From NCBI GenBank assembly GCA_022844045.1, contig JALHMM010000035.1, forward strand, positions 1 through 57,262: a DNA stretch of 57,262 nucleotides, written 5' to 3'. Under the pieces are notes generated by a model, which saw only the letters and a program-made list of their open reading frames with translations, ran no database searches and was not told the DNA's origin. Below, piece by piece: positions 8,383-19,222 of this stretch. The translations under genes and the position numbers were made by a program. The DNA is from Reyranellaceae bacterium (lineage in GTDB: Bacteria; Pseudomonadota; Alphaproteobacteria; Reyranellales; Reyranellaceae). How positions within the stretch are numbered: position 1 is the first letter of the stretch; each line of letters starts with the position of its first letter.

Positions 8383-9575
8383 CGTTCGATCAGGCACGGC
8401 AAGGCGTCGATGATCGGAAACGGGGGGCGCCCGATCAGGATACGCATCTTGTCGGCGGTCGTGGATCGCGCCGCGTAGAAGCGTTCGATCAGCGGTTGAG
8501 GCAAGCCGTAGAATCGCTCCATGACCTTGAATCGTTGGGGCGGCGCGGCTCCTCGAAACAGGAGGCGATCGAGCAGCCGGTAGAAGCGCCGCGACCGCCA
8601 TACGCCGATGGCGTATCGACGGATGTGATCGGCGAGGTCCTCGCCGCTGCGCCAGGATATCGTCGCCAGGAGATCCGCGAGCCGAACGGCGTCCGGCAGA
8701 GAGTAGCCGGTTGTCGGATGAAACAGGCACGCCCTCAATCCGCTTTGAGCGGCAGGTCCCATACGCTTGAGGTGGGCGTCCACATCACCGGCCAGCGCCA
8801 CCGGCAAAACACCGTGCTCGCGGCGCAGGACTTCGGCGATGCGCCAGCCGCGGTCTCGGGCATAGGCCACGACTCCCGCCTCGAGCGCACCGTGGTCCAG
8901 ATCAGGTCCATCAGTGTACCTGGTATCTTCGATCAGCACCGTATCCGCGTCGAAGGGCAGCACGTACAGGAAACGATAGCCGCCCGCCTGATCGACGGTC
9001 GCGTCCATCAGCAGGGGCTCGGTCATGCCGTGTGGCGCGTCGAGCCTCACCTCCAGGCCGACGAACTTCTGGAAGCCAAGCGCCAGGTCCGGCGCGGCGA
9101 TGGGCCCGCGGCCATCGATCACCGCCTTGGCGCTGATCCGTTCGCCGGTTTCCAGCACCACGCTGTCGGCGCCGACCTCGCGGATCGGCGCGTTCAGCCT
9201 GAGCCGACCCGAAACCGCGGTGCGTACGATCGAGTCGAAGGAAGCCGCAGTGACGCTGCAATACGGCGTGGACAGGCGGCGGTCGCCTTCCGGGAAGCGT
9301 ACGGCGTAACCCGGCCATCGGTGCGCGATCAGCGGCTCGACCCATCCGAGCTGCGCCGACGTCAGATCGGTCTGGAAGAAGGACCAGGTATGGGATCCGC
9401 CCAGGCGCTCGGCCGCCTCGACGACCGCGACCTTGAGGTCCGGCCTGATTCGCTTGAGGCGCAGCGCGATCAGGCCGTTGGCCAAGCCCCCGCCCGCCAG
9501 CAGCAGATCGAGGCCCTCGGTGTCTCCGCGTGCGATCGGCATGCTCAACAGGTGCCACGTGTGGGGCTTCGCCAC
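8379..9575 (-). CDS. crtY: Lycopene beta-cyclase CrtY
   Basis: A 398-aa flavoprotein that forms beta-ionone rings on lycopene, giving beta-carotene. The FAD-binding LLAGGGLANGL at 25-35, the GGSHTWSFF segment and LPFDADTVLIEDTRY are characteristic of the proteobacterial CrtY family. The start is a GTG at 9575 preceded by CGAGGAA about six bases upstream; Met12 (ATG at 9542) is a weaker alternative. It heads the crtY-crtI-crtB unit and is divergent from crtW with only 45 bp between starts, so the two promoters must be compact or overlap the coding regions. Confidence 0.92.
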   Translation of the reverse strand: MAKPHTWHLLSMPIARGDTEGLDLLLAGGGLANGLIALRLKRIRPDLKVAVVEAAERLGGSHTWSFFQTDLTSAQLGWVEPLIAHRWPGYAVRFPEGDRRLSTPYCSVTAASFDSIVRTAVSGRLRLNAPIREVGADSVVLETGERISAKAVIDGRGPIAAPDLALGFQKFVGLEVRLDAPHGMTEPLLMDATVDQAGGYRFLYVLPFDADTVLIEDTRYTDGPDLDHGALEAGVVAYARDRGWRIAEVLRREHGVLPVALAGDVDAHLKRMGPAAQSGLRACLFHPTTGYSLPDAVRLADLLATISWRSGEDLADHIRRYAIGVWRSRRFYRLLDRLLFRGAAPPQRFKVMERFYGLPQPLIERFYAARSTTADKMRILIGRPPFPIIDALPCLIER

Positions 9576-9620
9576 AAGATTTCCTCGTGTGCGGCGGCCA
9601 GTCGCGCGCTAGTGTCGCCC

Positions 9621-10385
9621 ATGCCCGCATCGCCTCCCGATACCCGAGTGATCAGAGGCCAGACAACAATCGGCCTGACGCTGTCTGTCGCGCTGATCGC
9701 CGGATGGATGGCCGTCCATGTCTATGGGGTCTACGCATATCCCCTGGCGTCGGACGGCTTGGCATACGCACCGATCGTCGTGGCGTTGCAAACCTGGCTG
9801 TCGATCAGCCTGTTCATCATCGCCCACGACGCGATGCACGGTTCGCTTGCACCGGGCCGGCCCCGGCTGAACGCCGCCATTGGGGCACTGTGCCTCGCCC
9901 TCTATGCCGGATTCCGCTTCGACCGGCTCAAGTCGGCGCACATGCGGCATCATCAGGACCCCGGCACCGATCGCGACCCGGACTTCCACGCCGCCGCGCC
10001 CCGTTCTTTCGCGCCATGGTTCACCGGATTCATCCGCAGGTACTTCGGCTGGCGGGAATTCGCGATCATGTCGGCGTATGGCACAGTTTCGTACGCGGTG
10101 CTTGGCGCCAATATCCCCAACGTTATTGTGTTCTGGGCGATCCCGGCTTTGCTTTCGGCGGCTCAGCTCTTCGTGTTCGGAACCTGGTTGCCCCATCGCC
10201 AGGCTGACGCGCCATTCGCCGACCGTCACCACGCGCGCAGCAGCCACTACCCGTCCTTCCTGTCCTTGCTGACATGCTTTCATTTCGGCCGGCATCACGA
10301 GCACCACATCTATCCCTGGCTACCCTGGTGGCGGCTGGATGCGGCTTACCGCGGGCGGGCGGGCGGCGTTCAAGACCGGCGATAG
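9621..10385 (+). CDS. crtW: Beta-carotene 4-ketolase CrtW
   Basis: A 254-aa membrane di-iron oxygenase that adds the 4/4'-keto groups (canthaxanthin, and with CrtZ astaxanthin). Its histidine boxes HDAMH (69-73), HMRHH (107-111) and HHEHH (225-229) match the fatty-acid desaturase-like ketolase family, and several helices lie between them. The ATG at 9621 is used; an in-frame GTG at 9612 is possible, and neither has a strong ribosome binding site. Together with crtZ at the other end of the cluster it predicts ketohydroxy-carotenoids. No crtX glucosyltransferase or crtG is present here. Confidence 0.93.
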   Translation: MPASPPDTRVIRGQTTIGLTLSVALIAGWMAVHVYGVYAYPLASDGLAYAPIVVALQTWLSISLFIIAHDAMHGSLAPGRPRLNAAIGALCLALYAGFRFDRLKSAHMRHHQDPGTDRDPDFHAAAPRSFAPWFTGFIRRYFGWREFAIMSAYGTVSYAVLGANIPNVIVFWAIPALLSAAQLFVFGTWLPHRQADAPFADRHHARSSHYPSFLSLLTCFHFGRHHEHHIYPWLPWWRLDAAYRGRAGGVQDRR

Positions 10386-10455
10386 GCTCGGTCGGGCGCG
10401 GGAGCCAGGCGGACGGATCCCGGGCGGCTGAAACGGCGGCGCCGCAATTCAGTCA

Positions 10456-10540
10456 CACTCAACCCGCTTCGGCGACCCCGACTCCGATGAGCTGCCGGCG
10501 ATGCTGCGCGGCTCGCTGATGAAGCCGCTGGATCGCGCCG
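10456..10540 (+). pseudogene. Decayed copy of a LOG-family gene 3' end
   Basis: Translated in one frame, this stretch reads HSTRFGDPDSDELPA then MLRGSLMKPLDRA. It aligns with the C-terminus of the intact LOG protein at 796-1380 (HDSIRFVDAAADVLPA, LRAMPRGSLLKPLDRT), with a 3-residue deletion and no stop at the end. The nucleotide match is strongest at 10498-10535 (GATGC-GCGCGGCTCGCTG-TGAAGCCGCTGGA). No start or upstream domain of a LOG gene is recognisable before it. The rest of the 10386-10684 gap holds only a 12-bp direct repeat (TCCCGGGCGGCT at 10418 and 10550) and the leader of the next gene. Confidence 0.7.
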
Positions 10541-10591
10541 GAGACGCCTTCCCGGGCGGCTCGGGCCGCCTCGCCGCGCCCGCTTGCGTGA

Positions 10592-12907
<2,316 letters not shown>

Positions 12908-12919
12908 CGCGGCGTCACG

Positions 12920-13110
12920 GGAGCCGTGCATACGGCCGGTTTGAGCAGCTTTACCTTCCCCCGGAGGGGGAAGGTGCCCGCAGGGCGGATGGGGGATGCC
13001 GAAGACGAACACCGCTTTCGTTGAAACATCCCCCATCCGTCGCGCTGCGCGCGCCACCTTCCCCCTCCGGGGGAAGGTAGACAAATTGTCCGCATGCGAT
13101 CGCCCTGCGA
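12920..13110. repeat. Palindromic MITE-like repeat, copy A
   Basis: The core at 12953-13078 starts ACCTTCCCCCGGAGGGGGAAGG and ends CCCCCTCCGGGGGAAGGT. The inner arms GGCGGATGGGGGATG and CATCCCCCATCCGTCGC pair with each other. Outer arms GTGCATACGGCC and GCATGCGATCGCCCTGC extend the inverted repeat less perfectly. Copies B and C, elsewhere in the window, share the whole core and spacer (GAAGACGAACACCG). It fills the gap between the two isocitrate dehydrogenase genes. It encodes nothing credible, although it is open in several frames and is easily misannotated as small proteins. Any transcript would fold into a long hairpin. Confidence 0.85.
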
Positions 13111-13146
13111 TCGCCCAGGGCGGCGCGCCAAACGACAGGAGGCACG

Positions 13147-14364
13147 ATGCCGAAGATCACGGTGAAGAATCCGGTCGTCGAGATGGACGGCGACGAGATG
13201 ACCCGCATCATGTGGGCGTTCATCAAGGACAAGCTGATCCTTCCCTATCTCGACATCGACCTGAAGTACTACGACCTCGGCATCGAACATCGCGACAAGA
13301 CCGACGACCAGGTAACGGTCGACTCGGCGGAAGCGACCCGCAGGCACGGCGTCGCCGTGAAGTGCGCGACCATCACGCCCGACGAGGCGCGGGTGAAGGA
13401 GTTCAACCTCAAGCAGATGTGGCGCTCGCCCAACGGCACCATCCGCAACATCATCGGCGGCACCATCTTCCGCGAGCCGATCGTCTGCCAGAACGTGCCG
13501 CGGCTGGTGCCGGGCTGGACCAAGCCGATCGTGGTCGGCCGCCACGCCTTCGGCGACCAGTACCGCGCCACCGACTTCGTCGTGCCGGGCAAGGGCAAGC
13601 TCACGATCAAGTTCGAGGGCGAGGACGGCAAGGTCATCGAGCACAACGTGTTCGACTTCCCCGGCGGCGGCGTCGCCATGGCGATGTACAACATCGACGA
13701 GTCGATCATCGGCTTCGCGCGCAGCGCCTTCAACTACGGGCTCAACCGCGGCTGGCCGGTCTACCTGTCGACCAAGAACACCATCCTGAAGCGCTACGAC
13801 GGCCGCTTCATGGACCTCTTCCAGCAGGTGTTCGACGAGGAGTTCGCCGACCGGTTCAAGGCCAAGGGCATCGGCTACCAGCACCGCCTGATCGACGACA
13901 TGGTCGCCTCGGCGCTGAAGTGGGAAGGCGCTTTCGTCTGGGCGTGCAAGAACTACGACGGCGACGTGCAATCCGACACCGTGGCGCAGGGCTTCGGCTC
14001 GCTCGGCCTGATGACCTCGGTGCTGCTGACACCCGACGGCAAGACGGTCGAGGCCGAGGCGGCGCACGGCACCGTGACGCGTCACTATCGTGAGCACCAG
14101 AAGGGCAAGGCGACCTCGACCAACCCGATCGCCTCGATCTTCGCCTGGACGCAGGCCCTGAAGTACCGCGGCACCTTCGACGCCACGCCCGACGTCGTGA
14201 AGTTCGGCGAGAGCCTGGAGAAGGTCTGCGTCGACGCCGTCGAGGGCGGCAAGATGACCAAGGACCTCGCGCTGCTGATCGGCCCCAACCAGCCGTGGCA
14301 GACCACGCAGCAGTTCCTCGACACGCTCGACGGCATGCTCAAGGAGCGCATGGCGAAGTGGTAG
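13147..14364 (+). CDS. icd: NADP-dependent isocitrate dehydrogenase, homodimeric eukaryote-like type
   Basis: A 405-aa enzyme of the subfamily shared by mitochondrial/cytosolic IDH and alphaproteobacterial Icd. It opens with [16 protein letters not shown]. The substrate-binding region carries [16 protein letters not shown], then [17 protein letters not shown] and the coenzyme region [14 protein letters not shown]. The metal-binding aspartates are in LIDDMVA and NYDGDVQSD. The ATG at 13147 follows AGGAGGC. The gene lies 239 bp after the monomeric IDH gene, separated by repeat copy A, and ends at a clear intrinsic terminator. It does the same reaction as its neighbour from an unrelated fold, so the organism has a redundant pair. 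Confidence 0.95.
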   Translation: MPKITVKNPVVEMDGDEMTRIMWAFIKDKLILPYLDIDLKYYDLGIEHRDKTDDQVTVDSAEATRRHGVAVKCATITPDEARVKEFNLKQMWRSPNGTIRNIIGGTIFREPIVCQNVPRLVPGWTKPIVVGRHAFGDQYRATDFVVPGKGKLTIKFEGEDGKVIEHNVFDFPGGGVAMAMYNIDESIIGFARSAFNYGLNRGWPVYLSTKNTILKRYDGRFMDLFQQVFDEEFADRFKAKGIGYQHRLIDDMVASALKWEGAFVWACKNYDGDVQSDTVAQGFGSLGLMTSVLLTPDGKTVEAEAAHGTVTRHYREHQKGKATSTNPIASIFAWTQALKYRGTFDATPDVVKFGESLEKVCVDAVEGGKMTKDLALLIGPNQPWQTTQQFLDTLDGMLKERMAKW

Positions 14365-14388
14365 CCGCCAGCGCGGGCTGAAGATGCG

Positions 14389-14415
14389 AAGGGCCGGGAT
14401 CACTCCCGGCCCTTT
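14389..14415 (+). terminator. Intrinsic terminator after icd
   Basis: A perfect 11-bp stem AAGGGCCGGGA / TCCCGGCCCTT with a 4-base loop (TCAC) starts 24 bases after the icd stop. The T-tract is short (TTT) but the stem is very GC-rich. It separates icd from the toxin-antitoxin promoter that follows. Confidence 0.75.
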
Positions 14416-14439
14416 CCACTTCCGCGATTCGGTACGTTA

Positions 14440-14472
14440 TTGTCATTTTCCGTCTGTATCCTATATGATACA
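14440..14472 (+). promoter_or_regulatory. Toxin-antitoxin promoter with overlapping palindromic operator
   Basis: TTGTCA (14440-14445) and TATGAT (14464-14469) form a good sigma70 promoter with an 18-bp spacer. A perfect inverted repeat TGTATC-N6-GATACA (14455-14472) covers the -10 box. This is where the HigA-like antitoxin would be expected to bind to repress its own operon. The stretch is visibly AT-richer than its surroundings. The first codon of the toxin frame is 9 bases beyond the operator. Confidence 0.7.
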
Positions 14473-14480
14473 TTCTGAAT

Positions 14481-14783
14481 GTGATTGAAGTTCGTCAGAC
14501 GACCGTCTTCCACACGTGGCTTGAAGGCCTGCGCGACGACGATGCTCGCGTGCGCATCGCTGCCCACCTCGATCGGCTTGCCAGAGGCAATGCCGGCGAC
14601 GTCTAGTCGGTGGGCGGCGGCGTGTCGGAACTTCGCATCGATCACGGCCCAGGATATCGCCTGTATTTCACGCGCCGGGGCCAAGCGTTGGTCATCCTGC
14701 TGTGTGGCGGTGACAAACGAACACAGGTGCGGGACATCAAGCGGGCGCAAAAATGGCGCAGGAACTGGAGTGAAGGTTTCGAC
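14481..14783 (+). pseudogene. HigB/RelE-like toxin gene interrupted by an amber codon
   Basis: From the GTG at 14481 the frame reads VIEVRQTTVFHTWLEGL and continues to GNAGDV. It then meets TAG at 14604-14606 and resumes in the same frame as SVGGGVSELRI, DHGPGYRLYF and LLCGGDKRTQVRDI-RAQ. This is the standard core of the phage-derived Gp49/HigB toxin family, where the stop position is normally a lysine (GDVK-V), so a single AAG to TAG change explains it. There is also no stop at the toxin's end; the frame runs straight into the antitoxin ATG. A functional mRNase is therefore unlikely unless the amber is suppressed or a GTG at 14610 gives a truncated fusion. Confidence 0.75.
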
Positions 14784-15191
14784 ATGGCAAAGCTGAAGAC
14801 CATGCCGTTCGATCCGGCGGAGTATCTGACAACGCCTCGCGCGCTGGCGATCTACATGTCCGAGGCGCTCGAGACCGGGGATCCGGCGTACATCATGCAT
14901 GCGCTGGGCGTTGTCGCGCGCGCAAAGGGCATGGCCGACATCGCGCGTCAGACCGGGCTCGGCCGCGAGAGCCTCTACAAGGCGCTGCGCGAAGGCGGCA
15001 ACCCGGAGTTCGGTACCGTCATCAGGGTGATGCGGGCGCTTGGCTTGAGCATGGCTGCGAAGCCGCGCAGCCAGGAGGGTCGACCGCCGCGAGGTACTGC
15101 GAGTCGTCGTACTGGCGCGAGCGTCGAACCGAAGGCGCTGCGCCGTGTCCCGTCCAGCACCAGAAAGGTTGCCATTTCCGCCGCGCGATAG
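14784..15191 (+). CDS. HigA-like antitoxin (addiction module antidote protein)
   Basis: A 135-aa protein beginning MAKLKTMPFDPAEYLTTP. It carries the helix-turn-helix core ARAKGMADIARQTGLGRESLYKAL and GNPEFGTVIRVMRALGL, which match the putative addiction-module antidote family paired with Gp49/HigB toxins. The family is usually about 100 aa. The last ~35 residues here are basic and Ser/Arg-rich and look like a read-through extension. No stop separates it from the toxin frame upstream, so a toxin-antitoxin fusion from 14610 is theoretically possible; the ATG at 14784 is the natural antitoxin start. It probably represses the promoter at 14440-14472. Confidence 0.75.
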   Translation: MAKLKTMPFDPAEYLTTPRALAIYMSEALETGDPAYIMHALGVVARAKGMADIARQTGLGRESLYKALREGGNPEFGTVIRVMRALGLSMAAKPRSQEGRPPRGTASRRTGASVEPKALRRVPSSTRKVAISAAR

Positions 15192-15274
15192 CGGCACGAA
15201 AGACCCAGTGGCGACCTTTCTTGTCGCCGGGCGAAACCAGCGTAACGTGCCCGCAGGGACTTCAGGGGACACCC

Positions 15275-16447
15275 ATGCAATCCGGCACCATGGTCTTCAC
15301 CGCGATGAATCGCGTGATCTTCGGCAAGCCTGCCGCCGAGTCGATCGTGGCCGAGGCCGATCGCCTCCAGGCGAGGCGTGTCTTCATCTTGTCCGGCCAC
15401 ACGCTGAACACCGCCACGGATGAGATCGAGAAGGTGAAAGCGGCGCTCGGCGACCGCTTCGCTGGCGTGCACGATCACATGCCGGCCCACTCGCCCCGCG
15501 AGTCCGTCGTCGCCTGCGCCAACGCGGCGCGCGAGGCCGGCACCGACCTGCTGGTCACCATCGGCGGCGGTTCGGTCACCGATGGCGGCAAGGCTGTCAC
15601 GATCTGCCTGGAGCATGGCATCAGCGATATCGATGCGATGGAGCCGTTCCGCAGCGTCGTCGATGACAAGACCGGCCAGCGCCGCACGCCCGACTTCGCG
15701 CCGCCGAAGGTGCGGCAGATCGCCGTGCCGACGACATTGTCGGCCGGCGAGTTCAACGCCCGCGCCGGCGTCACCAATACCAAGCTGAAGCTCAAGCAGA
15801 GCTTCATCAACCGGGGCATCGTGCCGGAGTCGGTGATCCTCGATCCAGCGATCACCGTCCACACGCCGGAGTGGCTGTGGCTGTCGAGCGGCGTGCGCGC
15901 GGTCGACCACGCGGTCGAGACGTTCCTGTCGCTGGATGCCAACGACTACACCGACGGCACGGCGCTGCAAGCGCTGCGCACGCTGGGTGCCGGGCTGCCG
16001 GCGGTGAAGGCGAATGCCAACGACCTGGACGCGCGCCTGCGCTGCATGATCGGCGCGTGGCTGTCGATGGTGGGAATCGTATCTGGGACGCGGCTGGGCG
16101 CCAGCCACGCCATCGGCCACATCCTCGGCGGCTCGGCCAACGTGCCGCACGGCCATACGTCGTGCGTGATGCTGCCCTATGTGCTCGACTACAACGCGCC
16201 GGTGAACGGTGCGCGCCAGCGCGACGTTGCCACCGCGCTGGGGCAGCCCAACACGCCGCCGGGCCGGATCCTAGACCGCTTCATCCGCGACCTCGGCATG
16301 CCGCGCACCTTGCGCGACGTGAAGATCGACGAGGCCGACCTGCCGCGCCTGGCGAAGAATTGCATGCTCGACGACTGGACCTACTCGAACCCGCGGCCGA
16401 TCTCGAGCCCGGAGCAGGTCATGGAGATCCTGCGGGCGGCGTACTAA
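15275..16447 (+). CDS. Iron-containing alcohol dehydrogenase / maleylacetate reductase-like
   Basis: A 390-aa group III (Fe-type) dehydrogenase. The NAD(P)-binding TIGGGSVTDGGK lies in the N-terminal half. The metal ligands appear in VDHAVETF, SHAIGHILGG and HGHTSCVMLP. The family reduces maleylacetate or oxidises alcohols and hydroxy acids; the exact substrate cannot be read from the sequence. The ATG at 15275 follows AGGGGA at good spacing, while an in-frame ATG at 15221 lacks a site. Its stop lies one base from the stop of the convergent enolase-superfamily gene. The two may serve a shared sugar-acid or aromatic pathway, but that is only context. Confidence 0.85.
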   Translation: MQSGTMVFTAMNRVIFGKPAAESIVAEADRLQARRVFILSGHTLNTATDEIEKVKAALGDRFAGVHDHMPAHSPRESVVACANAAREAGTDLLVTIGGGSVTDGGKAVTICLEHGISDIDAMEPFRSVVDDKTGQRRTPDFAPPKVRQIAVPTTLSAGEFNARAGVTNTKLKLKQSFINRGIVPESVILDPAITVHTPEWLWLSSGVRAVDHAVETFLSLDANDYTDGTALQALRTLGAGLPAVKANANDLDARLRCMIGAWLSMVGIVSGTRLGASHAIGHILGGSANVPHGHTSCVMLPYVLDYNAPVNGARQRDVATALGQPNTPPGRILDRFIRDLGMPRTLRDVKIDEADLPRLAKNCMLDDWTYSNPRPISSPEQVMEILRAAY

Positions 16448-16448
16448 C

Positions 16449-17672
16449 TCACGACTTGCGCCCGTAGCTCGCCAGCCCACCGGTCTGCTGCTTCGGTGGG
16501 TGCGCCTTGATCGCCTCCTCGTTCGGCTCGGTGCCCCAGCCGGGACGGTTCGGCATGATCAGGTGGCCGTCCTTGATCTCGGGCACGTGCGTGAACAGCT
16601 CGTGGTCCCAGTCGAGCCGATCGATGTCGGTTTCCATGATGCGCAGGTTGGGCACGCAGGCCGCGAAATGCGCGTTCATCATCGTGCAGAGATGGCCGTA
16701 GAAATTGTGCGGCGCGACGTTGACCTCGTGCGCCTCGGCGAGGTTGGCGATCTTCATCGACTGCCAGACGCCGTTCCACGGCGTGTCGATGATCGCCACG
16801 TCCATCGCCTGCTCGCGGAAGTACGGCAGGAACTCGCGGATGCCCAGCAGGGTCTCGCAGGAGGAGATCGGATGCGGGCTCTGGCGCCGGATCAGGCCCA
16901 GCGCCTCGGGGCTGTAGGTGTCGATCTCGATCCAGAACATGTCGAGATCCTTGATCGCGCGCAGGATCTTCAGGTAGCCCTCGGTGCTGCAGTTGAAGTT
17001 GAGGTCGAGTAGCAGATCGACATGGGGGCCGGCGCCCTCGCGGATCGCCTCGAGATGCATGCGTAGATTGCGCAGCACGTGGCGGTCGACGTTGCGCTCG
17101 GGATAGTTCGGCGAGCCGAAGCCGGGGCGCCAGCCCTTGGGGTTCTTCTTCTGGCCGTCGTAGACGAAGATGTTGGTCTTCATCGCCGTGAAGCCCTTGT
17201 CGCGCACCTCGCGACCGATCGAGACCACGCCGTCGAGATCGGTGATCGCCGGCTTGAAATAACTGGGGTGGTTGATGCGCCAGGTCGCGCAGTGCGACCA
17301 GTAAACCCGGATGCGGTCGCGGATCTTGCCGCCCAACAGCTGGTAGCACGGCACGCCCAGCGCCTTGGCCTTGGCGTCGAGCAGTGCGTTCTCGATCGCG
17401 CCCAGCGCCAACGCGACGACGCCGCCGGCGGCCGGCCGTGTCACCGAGTACAGCTCGGCATAGAGACGCTCGTGCTCGCCGACCGGCTGGCCGATGAGGC
17501 GGTCGGACAGCTTGCCGATGGCGGTGCCGACGCCGGGCGCGCCGAAGCCCTCGTCGTACTCGCTCCAGCCGACGATGCCGTCCTCGGTCGTCACCTTGAC
17601 GAAGTAGTAGTTGCGAAAGCCCGCGTCGGCGGCGAGCGTTTCGATCGAGCGGATCTTCGAGTTCACTTTCAT
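16449..17672 (-). CDS. Mandelate racemase/muconate lactonizing enzyme family protein
   Basis: A 407-aa enolase-superfamily enzyme with the N-terminal capping domain (residues ~1-130) and a C-terminal beta-barrel. Metal-ligand carboxylates can be read in LLLDLNFN, FWIEIDT and SCETLLG, and a catalytic histidine in VAPHNFYGH. The KxK pair of mandelate racemase is replaced by K-T-N (MKTNIF), which favours an acid-sugar dehydratase or cycloisomerase over a racemase. Members abstract a proton alpha to a carboxylate using Mg2+. The ATG at 17672 begins the standard MKVNSKIRSIET. It is divergent from the PrsW-like gene (97 bp) and convergent with the iron-type dehydrogenase. Confidence 0.87.
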   Translation of the reverse strand: MKVNSKIRSIETLAADAGFRNYYFVKVTTEDGIVGWSEYDEGFGAPGVGTAIGKLSDRLIGQPVGEHERLYAELYSVTRPAAGGVVALALGAIENALLDAKAKALGVPCYQLLGGKIRDRIRVYWSHCATWRINHPSYFKPAITDLDGVVSIGREVRDKGFTAMKTNIFVYDGQKKNPKGWRPGFGSPNYPERNVDRHVLRNLRMHLEAIREGAGPHVDLLLDLNFNCSTEGYLKILRAIKDLDMFWIEIDTYSPEALGLIRRQSPHPISSCETLLGIREFLPYFREQAMDVAIIDTPWNGVWQSMKIANLAEAHEVNVAPHNFYGHLCTMMNAHFAACVPNLRIMETDIDRLDWDHELFTHVPEIKDGHLIMPNRPGWGTEPNEEAIKAHPPKQQTGGLASYGRKS

Positions 17673-17769
17673 CGATGGTCTCCCCCTGGCGCGCGGTCAG
17701 ATTCACAGAGCGGCCAGTATGGCATGATCGTCGCCGTCGCACGTCCGGCATCGAATGGGGAGCGGGACC

Positions 17770-18480
17770 ATGCACGGCATCTGGGGAGCGGCGATCGCGA
17801 GCACGCTCGTCATGGCGGTGGCCTTCGGGTTCGTGCTCTGGCGCTTCGCGCCGCGCGCCCATGTCGGCCCACTGCTCCTGGCGCTGGCGCTGCAATTGCC
17901 GATGTGCGCGGCCGCCTACTACCTCGTGCGCCAACCGATCATCGACGCGCTGCAACCGCTCTTCGGTCAGAGCCCGATCTATCGCTGGGGCCAGTTCCTT
18001 TACGCGCCACTCACCGAAGAGCCGGCCAAATTGTGGCCCGCGCTCCTGCCGCTTTTCGCCCGACGCATCGATCGCGCGACGCTCGCCTGGTACGGGCTGG
18101 CGCTCGGCACCGGCTTCGCCATCGGCGAGGCCTGGTTCATCGGCGACATGATCGCGCGGTCGGGACGCTTCGCGGATCTGCCGTGGTGGCAATTCGGCGG
18201 CTACATCAGCGAACGCATCCTGGTCGCCCCGTTCCATGCGGCGATGGTGGCCACGACCTTGCGCGGCTGGCGCTGCTGGCGCGGCGGCATCCTGGCCGGC
18301 CTGGGCGTCGCGATGCTGATGCACCTGCTGGGCAACCTGCCGATCGGCGTGTTCCCGCTGATCTTTCCGGCCGCTCAAGTCGGCGGCATGCTGCAGCTAT
18401 ATATCCTTGCCATCAGCGTCGGCGGTGTCGCGCTGCTGGTCTACTACGCCACCAAGGCGGCGGCGACCCGTCCAACGTGA
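17770..18480 (+). CDS. PrsW/CPBP-like intramembrane protease candidate
   Basis: A 236-aa protein with about seven predicted helices. Conserved charged residues sit inside helices in the pattern of the glutamic/CPBP intramembrane protease clan: LTEEPAK (83-87), GFAIGEAW with Glu120, and APFHAAM with His156. HLLGNL with His185 is a further candidate. PrsW-type proteins cleave membrane-bound regulators or are of unknown role. The ATG at 17770 follows GGGAGCGGG; an ATG at 17755 would add five residues. It is monocistronic and its 3' end faces queC. The assignment rests on motifs and topology only. Confidence 0.6.
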   Translation: MHGIWGAAIASTLVMAVAFGFVLWRFAPRAHVGPLLLALALQLPMCAAAYYLVRQPIIDALQPLFGQSPIYRWGQFLYAPLTEEPAKLWPALLPLFARRIDRATLAWYGLALGTGFAIGEAWFIGDMIARSGRFADLPWWQFGGYISERILVAPFHAAMVATTLRGWRCWRGGILAGLGVAMLMHLLGNLPIGVFPLIFPAAQVGGMLQLYILAISVGGVALLVYYATKAAATRPT

Positions 18481-18526
18481 CACGCGGCGCACCACCAAAC
18501 GGCTGGGCCTTGTGGGACCGGCTCCC

Positions 18527-19222
18527 TCAGGACCGATAGGCGCGCCAACCCTTGGCCCGCAGGTCGCAAGCCGGGCATGTGCCACAGCCATAGCCCCAGT
18601 CATGGCGCCTCGTGCGATCACCGAGGTAACAGCTATGCGTCTCCTCCAGGATCAGCTCGACCAGCGCCTGCCCGCCCAGCTCCTCGGCCAGCCGCCAGGT
18701 CGCTTCCTTGTCGCGCCACATCAGCGGCGTGTCGATGACGACGCGGCGGTCCATGCCCAGGGTCAACGCCACCTGCAACGCCTTGAGCGTGTCGTCGCGG
18801 CAATCGGGATAGCCCGAGTAGTCGGTCTCGCACATGCCGCCGACCAGGCGCTTCAGGTCACGGCGATAGGCCAGCGCGCCGGCATAGGTAAAGAACAGCA
18901 GGTTGCGCCCGGGCACGAAGGTATTGGGCAGGCCGCCCGTCTCGAAGGCGATCGCCGCCTCGCGTGTCAGCGCCGTGTCGCTGATCGCACCCAGCGCGCT
19001 GAGGTCGATCATGTGGTCGGCGCCGAGTTTCGCGGTCCATGGCGGAAAGCGCGCGCGTAGCGCCTCGACGACGCGCCTACGACAATCGAGCTCGACGCGA
19101 TGGCGCTGGCCGTAGTCGAAACCCACGGTCTCGACATGGGCGAAACGATCGAGCGCCCAGGCGAGGCAGACGGTCGAATCCTGGCCGCCGGAGAACAGGA
19201 CAAGAGCGCGGTCTTGGTTCAT
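18527..19222 (-). CDS. queC: 7-cyano-7-deazaguanine (preQ0) synthase QueC
   Basis: A 231-aa ATP-dependent ligase that converts 7-carboxy-7-deazaguanine to preQ0 in queuosine tRNA modification. The PP-loop SGGQDST (11-17), FDYGQRH, PGRNLLF and the zinc-binding cysteines (CGTCPAC near the C-terminus) are all intact. The ATG at 19222 overlaps the stop of the upstream membrane-protein gene (ATGA), so they are co-translated. QueD, QueE and QueF are not in the window. Confidence 0.95.
   Translation of the reverse strand: MNQDRALVLFSGGQDSTVCLAWALDRFAHVETVGFDYGQRHRVELDCRRRVVEALRARFPPWTAKLGADHMIDLSALGAISDTALTREAAIAFETGGLPNTFVPGRNLLFFTYAGALAYRRDLKRLVGGMCETDYSGYPDCRDDTLKALQVALTLGMDRRVVIDTPLMWRDKEATWRLAEELGGQALVELILEETHSCYLGDRTRRHDWGYGCGTCPACDLRAKGWRAYRS

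Noticed and set aside
12953..13078. CRISPR-like array from the repeated GGGGGAAGG units
   Set aside because: There are only inverted arms of one hairpin, with no regular direct repeats or spacers and no cas genes in the window.
14365..14480. A tRNA or other RNA gene between icd and the toxin locus
   Set aside because: The visible structure is fully explained by the icd terminator and the promoter/operator; no cloverleaf could be drawn.
16444..18378. A 644-codon open frame on the minus strand
   Set aside because: It overlaps both the enolase-superfamily gene in another frame and the PrsW-like gene antisense; its sequence is Arg-rich low-complexity with no recognisable motif.
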